Below, in pieces: positions 42,459 to 49,902 of a stretch of DNA of 64,000 bases. Made by a program: the position numbers and the translations under genes. Position 1 is the stretch's first letter, and every line of letters starts with the position of its first letter. Under the pieces are notes generated by a model. That model did no database searches. It saw nothing but the letters and a program-made list of their open reading frames with translations, and was not told where the DNA came from. The DNA comes from a virus. The DNA is taken from positions 1 through 64,000 of IMG/VR virus record IMGVR_UViG_3300032240_000979; one strand, written 5' to 3'.

Positions 42459-43614
42459 CTTTTATAATATGGAAGTGATCTAATTCCTCCCAGAAGATAG
42501 GATCATTTACGACTTTCGCCAATCTGTCAAGCTTTGGTTGATTATTTTTCCAAGCTAACTTACTGGCGAATACTTTTTCTTCTGAAAGGATTATCTTTTC
42601 AGAGGAAAACAAACACGTTTCATCTATCATGTCAATAGCTTTTACGGATTTTTTATCGAAAGTTTCGTCTTTCTCCAAGCCAAAATCAAAGAATTTTTCA
42701 GCCAATGTTCCCCAATTCTCATCATCTTTAGCAATTAAATCAATTTTAATTCCAAGAGATTTTATATCCTTGAGGTATTCGAGAGTGATAGATTCATTGG
42801 CGATGATTGTGATACCGTGAACTTTAGACTTAATCGCATTGATAACGTTGATGGGAATTTCTTTATCTGTAATTATGTTAAGGAAACTGATTGAAGCCAA
42901 ACGAACGAGATTGGTTTCAGAGTAATGGTAATCCATTCTAATGTTGCAGATTTTATCCTTAATGATTGCTGGGGCCATCAAAGAATCAGGAACAATTTCA
43001 ATCGTAGGTTTGTGATACAGGTCGCCAATATAAAGAGTCTTTACTTTATGTAAGTCGTTTTCGATGCCAAGTTGATTTAAAGCTGCTCTAGCTAGTACCT
43101 CTGGCATGAACGTGTTAATCTTCTTGTTTTCCTCTGTAAGCGAAAAGGATGGCTTGCCTTGGGTCTTCCAGTCAACTTCAAGCAGCGTTTGGTTCGCTGG
43201 GTCACCCCAAAACGGTTTGCAGTTCTGAGCATAGCAATAAGGATACATTGCTACGATCTTTGTGTTGAAATGACCAGCAAAGTGAGCGGATAAACTGTCA
43301 ATACCAAGATAAAGAGAAGCGTTCTTGATCAAATAGGCTAATTGAGACAGAGAAGTTTTGCCTCTCAAGTCCATATCGACTGCGCCTACCGATTGATCTG
43401 ATTCAATTCCAACGTGAATGATTTTGTAATCAGTGGTATATTCTCTGATATGGGTAAATACCTTAGTCCAGTAATCGTACTGGCGAGAATTGCCTTTGCC
43501 GCTTGTTTGAAAAACGATATACTTCTCAACAGCTAACGGATAATAAGCTTCGTTAACAACAGGCTTATCAATTAAAACGCCGCAGGATAGTGCGTAACGA
43601 TTAAGTAAGTGCAT
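42412..43614 (-). CDS. C-terminal half of a GT9-like glycosyltransferase plus extra domain
   Basis: The 400-residue protein contains KYIVFQTSGKGNSRQY (phosphate-binding loop region), then DLRGKTSLSQLAYLIKNASLYLGIDSLSAHFAGHF, the nucleotide-sugar half of heptosyltransferase-type (GT9) enzymes. The matching N-terminal half is at the end of the preceding gene, with a 14-base overlap (ATG inside the upstream end). Residues 180-400 form another unrecognised Rossmann-like domain. The two pieces may associate, or a frameshift may join them. A role in glycan attachment is inferred. Confidence 0.65.
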   Translation of the reverse strand: MHLLNRYALSCGVLIDKPVVNEAYYPLAVEKYIVFQTSGKGNSRQYDYWTKVFTHIREYTTDYKIIHVGIESDQSVGAVDMDLRGKTSLSQLAYLIKNASLYLGIDSLSAHFAGHFNTKIVAMYPYCYAQNCKPFWGDPANQTLLEVDWKTQGKPSFSLTEENKKINTFMPEVLARAALNQLGIENDLHKVKTLYIGDLYHKPTIEIVPDSLMAPAIIKDKICNIRMDYHYSETNLVRLASISFLNIITDKEIPINVINAIKSKVHGITIIANESITLEYLKDIKSLGIKIDLIAKDDENWGTLAEKFFDFGLEKDETFDKKSVKAIDMIDETCLFSSEKIILSEEKVFASKLAWKNNQPKLDRLAKVVNDPIFWEELDHFHIIKDERLKHKTIQQADHS

Positions 43615-45517
43615 GACTAGAAAGGAGATTGAATTGGATTTTATCTATACCATTGTGTTGGTAGTCGTAATTTTTTTGAGTTCCTAAATGCGGCAAGAAT
43701 GTAATGTCGAAATAACCTTCGCCTTTAGCATGACCTTCCATAGTCAATAGGTTCTCCATTGCAGGAGTAAACTGTAAAACTTTATGGATATAAGGATTAC
43801 CGTTGAGCAGTTCGTTAAATTCTGGTTTAGTAGCGAAGTAGATATTATATTCTGGATATACCTTTTTAATAGAAGGAAGAAGAGAAGTGCTCATGAAAAC
43901 ATCACCAGCACTTTGCGGCATAACAAACAAGATTCTACGACCAAGATCATCTTTGTCGAGTAAGTCAGATAGTTCAATTTTGTTATTTTGTTGATTTTCT
44001 TTGACGGCAACGCTCCTAAAATAACCTAGAATTTGTTCTCTAGTTACTCCTTTGTTTAATTGGGAAATCCAAGTTTTAAGACCATCATCATTCTCATCAA
44101 CCGTCATTCTAAGAATGTTTTTGTATAAGTCGATAACCCAAGCTACGTTATCTTCTGTATCAAGAGGAATATGGTTTGGATTACGCGGAACAAAGTCGTC
44201 CTCAAAATTCCATTCTAAGGTTGAGGAATTGTCGATGATTTCTTCTAGTTGCTTGCCAATAACTTCAGCAGAGAGATTCTCGATAACAAACTTTCTAGCT
44301 TTCTTACCCATCACAAGACGTTTTTCGATAGGCATCTTGTAAACTCGTTCAATTTTCTCAGCAATAGACTCAGGAAGTGTAGTCGCTTTGATGAAATTAG
44401 TGCCCGGTTCGTAATAAGGCTTCCAAGTAAGAGGCATACCACCACTTTCTTCGGTAGAAAAGTCTTCTCCGCATGAATAATTGGTGACTAAAGTGATCAA
44501 ACCAGTTAGTTTAGCCTCAGTAACAGGAATTTCTTGACCACCACTAGTGAACGGATGGCAGTAAACATCCATTAAGTTATAAATTTCATTCAACTGTTCT
44601 TCACTTACGCCATTTGTGATGTTAGTAGTTTCAACAGTGTCTTTGCCATCGCAATATTTGCACGCAATCTTTTGACCAGAGAACTTTTTGATCTCATACT
44701 GTTTACATTTCTTACAGAAGTAAGTAGTCAGTACGTCATCATTATTTATTTCATTATCTTTAATTAGTTTAGCGATATCCCAACCTTCGCCCCAATGGGT
44801 ATGAAGTAGCAGTTTCGCTTTTGACTTAGGATTATCTTGTTTAAATTTCTTAAAACCTTGAATTAAATTTGGAACACTTTTGCGAAGTTGATTTCTAAAT
44901 ACGAAACCAATAATAAATTCATCTGTAAGTCCAAATTCTTTTCTTAAAGCTAGTCTATCTTCTTCCTTTAAGCGAAAGAACGAAGATGTTTCAGTGGAAC
45001 CTCTGAGAGTTTTGATTGACCCTTTAGGATGGCCAAGACGTTCAGCCTCTTTGCCAGCGAATGAAGCCCAAGCATAGTAATGTTTAACTTTTGGAATAAT
45101 TTTAACAGCGTCTTGATAAAGAGGTAGCGAATCAAGAGTCGTCCATACCATACAGTTATTATTCCACCATTTCTTTTCCGTAAGAGGAGCCAATGCCCAA
45201 ATATCTTCAATGCCGATATAAAAATTTGGCTTAATCTCCTTCATAAGATTATCAATCTCATGGTGACCATAACTAACTGCGCGAAGTTTTGTTTGATCAG
45301 AGGCGATAGACTGAACAACTGCGGGTTCAGGCATTGTGCCTATGCCCTTCCAAGGCAGAGTCTTTAATTCGTCAGAATTTTTATACTTAGTATTCGCAAA
45401 TTCAACGAGGTTATACTTACCAGTTTTATACAAGTAGCGGAGAACATTCTTCATGTTCTTGCCGAAACCAGTAAAGATACGACTACTGTTGCTGTGGAAT
45501 ACTACTGTTTTTTTCAT
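43601..45517 (-). CDS. GT4-type glycosyltransferase fused to the N-half of a GT9-like enzyme
   Basis: The 638-residue protein has a GT4/group 1 region (about 1-430): FSNNSS-type start, EEDRLALRKEFGLTDEFIIGFVFRNQLRKSV, LLLHTHWGEGW, and PVTEAKLTGLITLVTNYSCGEDF at the sugar-nucleotide site. A Cys-rich zinc ribbon (CKKCKQYEIKKF and CKYC, about 270-290) interrupts it. Residues about 530-638 (RRILFVMPQSAGDVFMSTSL) look like the N-half of a GT9 enzyme; the C-half is the next gene. The start overlaps the upstream stop (ATGA). Confidence 0.72.
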   Translation of the reverse strand: MKKTVVFHSNSSRIFTGFGKNMKNVLRYLYKTGKYNLVEFANTKYKNSDELKTLPWKGIGTMPEPAVVQSIASDQTKLRAVSYGHHEIDNLMKEIKPNFYIGIEDIWALAPLTEKKWWNNNCMVWTTLDSLPLYQDAVKIIPKVKHYYAWASFAGKEAERLGHPKGSIKTLRGSTETSSFFRLKEEDRLALRKEFGLTDEFIIGFVFRNQLRKSVPNLIQGFKKFKQDNPKSKAKLLLHTHWGEGWDIAKLIKDNEINNDDVLTTYFCKKCKQYEIKKFSGQKIACKYCDGKDTVETTNITNGVSEEQLNEIYNLMDVYCHPFTSGGQEIPVTEAKLTGLITLVTNYSCGEDFSTEESGGMPLTWKPYYEPGTNFIKATTLPESIAEKIERVYKMPIEKRLVMGKKARKFVIENLSAEVIGKQLEEIIDNSSTLEWNFEDDFVPRNPNHIPLDTEDNVAWVIDLYKNILRMTVDENDDGLKTWISQLNKGVTREQILGYFRSVAVKENQQNNKIELSDLLDKDDLGRRILFVMPQSAGDVFMSTSLLPSIKKVYPEYNIYFATKPEFNELLNGNPYIHKVLQFTPAMENLLTMEGHAKGEGYFDITFLPHLGTQKNYDYQHNGIDKIQFNLLSSHALT

Positions 45518-45963
45518 TGTACCTCAAAACGGAAAGACTCAAAAAGATAGTTTTCAAGAAACTGAGCAAGAAGTTCAGCTTCTCCTAGTTCAAAGCCGAT
45601 AGAAAATTGTTGCTCACCGCGTTTGATACTGAACGAAAAAGCGGAACCGCCATTTTTCTTTTCGTAAGGTCCAAACATAATTGAAGTAGTCGAACCTTGA
45701 TAAACGTGAACTGTACTGAATTTAGTTTCTTTACGAACAGCGCGAATAATAGAAGCCGCTTCTGTTTCATTCAGCTTCAATGCCGCTGTCTTTTCTGGGT
45801 TCTTTGCGTTTTGGGTAAACGAGCCTTTTCTAGAAGCCTCATCCCATCCAGCTTGCTTTACAAAACTCGTATAAAGTGTTAAGCCTTTTTCTTCTTTGCT
45901 GACATTAAAAGAAGCAGCTGTTCCTGTGCAGGACTTGTTTGGTTTATAAAAATTAAGGCGCAT
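45514..45963 (-). CDS. Hypothetical protein, possibly ssDNA-binding (PC4/whirly-like)
   Basis: The 149-residue protein begins MRLNFYKPNKSCTGTAASFN. It has beta strands (KKNGGSAFSFSIKRGEQQFSI) followed by a long C-terminal helix (GEAELLAQFLENYLFESFRF). This strand-rich core plus helix is reminiscent of PC4-like nucleic-acid binders in large phages, but no motif proves it. It overlaps the downstream glycosyltransferase by four bases. Confidence 0.5.
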   Translation of the reverse strand: MRLNFYKPNKSCTGTAASFNVSKEEKGLTLYTSFVKQAGWDEASRKGSFTQNAKNPEKTAALKLNETEAASIIRAVRKETKFSTVHVYQGSTTSIMFGPYEKKNGGSAFSFSIKRGEQQFSIGFELGEAELLAQFLENYLFESFRFEVQ

Positions 45964-46024
45964 ATATCATCTATGTTTCAAGATAATAATGCGCCAAAAG
46001 ACTTTTTAAACTAATTAATTAAAC

Positions 46025-46237
46025 TTAACAGATAATAACTTTAGATACGTCTTGTTCGTTCCATTTGGGTTGATCCATAGAACCTTCGGCTTTCTTCTTT
46101 TTGCGTGACCATTGGCTTTCGCAAATAGCATATCTTTGTTTTTGATTCTTGTATTCTTTATTCATTGTCGGAGAACCCATGCAAGAGGAAATAAAGTCAT
46201 CGTGAGACTGGTCTTTTTGTGGTGTTGGAATAGGCAT
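46025..46237 (-). CDS. Small protein of the MPIPxPxKxExxxDFISxCM type
   Basis: The 70-residue protein begins MPIPTPQKDQSHDDFISSCM and goes on with GSPTMNKEYKNQKQRYAICESQW. This module is seen in phages either alone or at the N-terminus of prohead protease or portal-region proteins. Its role is not known to me. The ATG at 46237 is preferred over a TTG at 46255, which would overlap the terminator of the upstream unit. Confidence 0.72.
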   Translation of the reverse strand: MPIPTPQKDQSHDDFISSCMGSPTMNKEYKNQKQRYAICESQWSRKKKKAEGSMDQPKWNEQDVSKVIIC

Positions 46238-46252
46238 ATAGTAATCTTTACA

Positions 46253-46283
46253 CAAAAAAGCCTACGTTTTGAGGCGTAGGCTT
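46253..46283 (-). terminator. Intrinsic terminator for the minus strand
   Basis: AAGCCTACG (46258-46266) and CGTAGGCTT (46275-46283) form a perfect 9-bp stem with an 8-base loop, followed on the minus strand by TTTTTTG. It ends the single-gene unit at 46307-46525. Confidence 0.88.
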
Positions 46284-46306
46284 GAAGGGTTTTGACTAAC
46301 TAGTTA

Positions 46307-46525
46307 TTAACGAGTAATCGTACGACCTTGGAAGGATACGGCAACGACGCTTGTCTTAGCGAACTTGCGAACTTCATTGGCATTGCGATCATGCACAATA
46401 ATCATTTGCGGAGTTTCGCTGACGAAACGAGCGTTGAGAACTTCGTTGGCGGTAACAAGGCCGAAGAAACGACCTGCTGTATTTGTGATGGCGTTGATAA
46501 CGCGATTGGTTTTTGTGGTTTTCAT
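46307..46525 (-). CDS. Insulated small basic protein of unknown function
   Basis: The 72-residue protein begins MKTTKTNRVINAITNTAGRF and is rich in Arg, Thr and Val with a beta-rich end (TPQMIIVHDRNANEVRKFAK, VVAVSFQGRTITR). It has its own sigma70-like promoter and a strong terminator, and its codons look more GC-rich and optimised than the neighbours, suggesting high expression. The ATG at 46525 sits 19 bases after the -10. No family with known function is recognised. Confidence 0.72.
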   Translation of the reverse strand: MKTTKTNRVINAITNTAGRFFGLVTANEVLNARFVSETPQMIIVHDRNANEVRKFAKTSVVAVSFQGRTITR

Positions 46526-46529
46526 AGTT

Positions 46530-47516
46530 TTAACTACGCCAAAGAAGATAGAAGCCTTGAATTGTTTTGTCAAGTGTTTCTTCGATAAAAAGTTTATCTT
46601 TTATTTTTGAATAAAACATTTGAGATTTATTTATGTAAGTTGATAGTTTTGTTGGATTTGCAACTCCAAAAGTCATAAATTCAGATACTATCTTTGAATT
46701 CATGTAAGCAAAAATAAATAATTCAGCAGCTTCTTTTAGCGACAAAAGCTTTTCTTTATCTGCCTCGTAGATAGAAACGAATGATTCAAAATCAGAATCA
46801 GAACAATTCAAAACTTCTTTAGCTAACCAAATATCAATATATTTATTAGCGTTTGCAGCATATTCAAAATTTATGAATTTAAATTCATTTCTAGAAAAGA
46901 TGATGTTAGACAAATCTAAATCAAAATGGCAAATTGCACAATCAGATAGCGATGGAGTGTAGATATTTTTGAACCGAGATTTTACGGCACCAAATAATTG
47001 AGCCACTGGAAATGTATGCTGTATGATAGCAGATTCCATAGGCAAAAAGGAATTTATAGTTTCTAATGTTTCGTCTTTACTGGAAGAAGAAAACGAATGA
47101 ATCTTTTTCAAATCTCTCGCAAAAAAAGATTCTAATTTTAATCTCGGACTTAAAAGATATTTTGAAATATCAGACGCGAAAATTCCTTTAGGCATCTCAA
47201 AGCATATATAATTAAAATCTCCAGATAAATCATAGGAGACTACGCTAGGATGAAACGGAAAATTATTTAAACAAAGCTTATCCCAAAAATTAGGAATGAA
47301 AGGAGATAAGTTTACCTTGAGGACAAACGCACGCTTATCAGAAATTATCAGATAAGAATCATAAAGAGGACTTCTAGAAAATCTTTCGCAACTATCTATT
47401 TTTATATTTGCATGAGATTCTATTCGGCTTTTAATATAGCCGAGCATCTCCAATTCAATTGGCAACAGAGTGTTGTCTTGAACTGTGTGCTGTAAAAAGT
47501 TTTTCTTTTGTTCCAT
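46530..47516 (-). CDS. Aminoglycoside/choline kinase-fold protein
   Basis: The 328-residue protein contains CHFDLDLSNIIF, the HxDxxxxN catalytic loop of small-molecule kinases of the APH/choline kinase group, followed by FINFEYAA, where the metal-binding Asp position of the (D)FE motif is Asn. The N-lobe has RAFVLKVNLS with a likely ATP-contact Lys. If that Asn is real it may be weakly active or inactive. The start overlaps the Clp gene end by 62 bases; an internal ATG at 47447 would avoid this. Confidence 0.68.
   Translation of the reverse strand: MEQKKNFLQHTVQDNTLLPIELEMLGYIKSRIESHANIKIDSCERFSRSPLYDSYLIISDKRAFVLKVNLSPFIPNFWDKLCLNNFPFHPSVVSYDLSGDFNYICFEMPKGIFASDISKYLLSPRLKLESFFARDLKKIHSFSSSSKDETLETINSFLPMESAIIQHTFPVAQLFGAVKSRFKNIYTPSLSDCAICHFDLDLSNIIFSRNEFKFINFEYAANANKYIDIWLAKEVLNCSDSDFESFVSIYEADKEKLLSLKEAAELFIFAYMNSKIVSEFMTFGVANPTKLSTYINKSQMFYSKIKDKLFIEETLDKTIQGFYLLWRS
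46545..46573 (-). promoter_or_regulatory. Strong sigma70-type promoter for the gene at 46307-46525
   Basis: TTGACA (46568-46573) and TATCTT (46545-46550) are exactly 17 bases apart on the minus strand. Both lie within the last codons of the kinase-like gene. The expected start is about 13 bases before the ATG. Confidence 0.72.
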
Positions 47517-49893
47517 TGACTTGTATCTCGTTATCTTTAATCTTTACCTTGATCTGATTATACGAGCTACACGCCAAACTGTCAACTATCTTTGTTTTAA
47601 GTTCGTTCTCAATAAAGAAGATTACGCCTCTAGCGCCATTTTTAGAATCCTTAGCCTTAGATAAGATGAAGCTAACAACTTCTTTAGAGAAAGATACTGT
47701 TGTGTCATTAGCTTTTAAAGAAGCTTTAATCGACTCAAGTTCGGTTTCAGCAATCTTAGATAAAGACTCTTCTTTTAAGTGATCAAAGATAATTACATCA
47801 TTTAAACGAGCCAAGAATTCTGGTTTAAAAAATCTTTTTAATTTCTCTTGAACGCCTTCTTTAGAGATGGCTTCTTCCGCTGGAGCGCAAAATCCGATTT
47901 GCTTATTGTCTCCAAACTGGAATCCAACATTGCCAGTCATAATCAAGATGCAGTTTTTGAAATTAAGTTTTCTACCATTTGAATCATTGAGTTCTCCATT
48001 ATCCATTACTTGAAGTAAAATATTAACAACGTCTGGATGCGCCTTTTCAATTTCATCAAATAAGAAGATAGAAGATGGACGTTTCTCTAATTGGTTAGAG
48101 AAGATGTTTGATTTGCCATGCCCAACATAACCAGGCGGGGAACCAATGAGTTTTGAAACGGAATGAGGTTCCATAAACTCAGACATATCAATTCTAACCA
48201 AACTTTCTTCACCACCAAACGCTTGTTTAGATAATACTTTAGCTAAGTAAGTTTTGCCAGAACCAGTTGGGCCAACAAACATAAAGCTTCCAAGCGGTTT
48301 ATTAGTGGATGATAATCCAAACGAAGAACGCAAGATACAGTCGGAAATCTTCTTTAATGCTGCATCTTGTCCGAAAACGTGCTTCTTCAACTCATTGTGG
48401 ATATTTCTAAAGTTAGAATCTTGAACATTGGTGTCGATAATAGACCCAACTTTTTCGCATAGAACTTGATAAACGTCTTTGCGAGTAGCTGTTACTTTTT
48501 TGTTTTCTTGCAGCTTCATCCAAGATTCAAATTTTGTTTTATATTCTGAAACGATACTATCCATCTGAATATTTTTAGATTCTTCAGATTCAAATAGTCC
48601 GTCAGACTGCTCTAGTTCATAAATTATCTTTTCGATCTTTTTGATTTCTTCTGATCGGGCATAAGTCTTAATTTTAACTTTAGCTCCAACTTGATCTAGA
48701 ATATCAATAGCTTTATCTGGAAACCTTCTATTAGGAATATATTTGGCGCACAATTCGATTATATCGCTAAGAGTTTCATCAGGAAACTTGATCTTATGGA
48801 ATTCTTCATAGTACAGTTTAATGTTCTTTAGGATATTAAGAGTTTCTTCTTTGTTCGGCTCTTTAACAAAGACAGGTTCAAATCTACGATTCATTGCAGA
48901 ATCTTTTTGGAAGAACTGCTCGTATTCCTTTTGGGTGGTTGCGCCAATGCAACTGATATCATCGGTAGCAAGATATGGCTTGAGGATATTTGCAGTATCC
49001 AAAGAACCTTCATCGCCACCAAGACCAATCACAGTGTGGATTTCATCAATAAACAGAACGATTGATTTAGCTTCTTTGACTTCTTTTAAAACTTTATGAA
49101 GGCGTTCTTCAAATTGACCTCTAAGATTAGTACCAGCAATCATCGCTGTCATATCTAATTGCATGATTGTTTTGCCTAAAAGAAATTCAGTAGATTCACC
49201 GCTAATAATTTTCTTAGCAAGTAATCCAACGATAGTGCTTTTACCAACGCCAGCTTCACCAATTAGAATTGGATTACGCTTTTGCTTGCGGCAGAGCACT
49301 TCTGAAACTTGAGCGACTTCGGCATCACGAAAACAAGCGTTATCAAAATCGCCGTTCTCTGCTTTCTCTGTAAAATTTATGCAAAAATCTTTTAAAATAC
49401 TGCTAGACGAAGAAGATGTAGTTGGTGATGATAGTTTTTTAGTTGGATTAGAAACAGTTTTGCAACCAGATTCAATTTCGTTGGTCAAAAAGATAATATC
49501 TACGCCTTGAGATTTAAAAAACTTCTTAGCATAAGAAGAATGGCGAAGCATAGAAAGGAAAAGATGCTCTACGCCAGTATAATTTTGATTATAGTAACGA
49601 GAAATCTTGTAGGATTCTTTTATTACCTTAATAACCGAATCGGTATAATCTACATTAGACTTTTTGCGCTTTTTTTCTGGAAGTTCTTTTTCTAATCTGT
49701 TAACTAGTTCTGATGGAAGAACTTTTATCTGCTCAAATGCGTTATCGACAATCATCGATTGTGACAAAAGCAAGGCGTAAAGCATAAAAGACTCGTCAAT
49801 CTCGACGTAATTATGACTTAGACACTTTTGTTTGGCAATGTCTAAGAGTCTTTTTACTTTTGGAGTGAAGTTAACGTCTTCCACTTTATTCAT
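47455..49893 (-). CDS. Clp/Hsp100-type AAA+ unfoldase (ClpA/ClpC-like)
   Basis: The 812-residue protein has a Clp N-domain (about 1-150, with TPKVKRLLDIAKQKCLSH and TGVEHLFLSML). AAA1 has LIGEAGVGKS and VLFIDEIH; a short charged middle part is followed by AAA2 with FVGPTGSGKT, IFLFDEIEKAHP and PEFLARLNDVI. An IGF tripeptide lies after GDNKQ, where ClpA and ClpX carry the ClpP-docking loop. No peptidase gene is seen here, so it may dock with host ClpP and redirect proteolysis. It is upstream of the kinase-like gene. Confidence 0.88.
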   Translation of the reverse strand: MNKVEDVNFTPKVKRLLDIAKQKCLSHNYVEIDESFMLYALLLSQSMIVDNAFEQIKVLPSELVNRLEKELPEKKRKKSNVDYTDSVIKVIKESYKISRYYNQNYTGVEHLFLSMLRHSSYAKKFFKSQGVDIIFLTNEIESGCKTVSNPTKKLSSPTTSSSSSSILKDFCINFTEKAENGDFDNACFRDAEVAQVSEVLCRKQKRNPILIGEAGVGKSTIVGLLAKKIISGESTEFLLGKTIMQLDMTAMIAGTNLRGQFEERLHKVLKEVKEAKSIVLFIDEIHTVIGLGGDEGSLDTANILKPYLATDDISCIGATTQKEYEQFFQKDSAMNRRFEPVFVKEPNKEETLNILKNIKLYYEEFHKIKFPDETLSDIIELCAKYIPNRRFPDKAIDILDQVGAKVKIKTYARSEEIKKIEKIIYELEQSDGLFESEESKNIQMDSIVSEYKTKFESWMKLQENKKVTATRKDVYQVLCEKVGSIIDTNVQDSNFRNIHNELKKHVFGQDAALKKISDCILRSSFGLSSTNKPLGSFMFVGPTGSGKTYLAKVLSKQAFGGEESLVRIDMSEFMEPHSVSKLIGSPPGYVGHGKSNIFSNQLEKRPSSIFLFDEIEKAHPDVVNILLQVMDNGELNDSNGRKLNFKNCILIMTGNVGFQFGDNKQIGFCAPAEEAISKEGVQEKLKRFFKPEFLARLNDVIIFDHLKEESLSKIAETELESIKASLKANDTTVSFSKEVVSFILSKAKDSKNGARGVIFFIENELKTKIVDSLACSSYNQIKVKIKDNEIQVNGTKEKLFTAHSSRQHSVAN

Positions 49894-49902
49894 TTTACAC
49901 TT

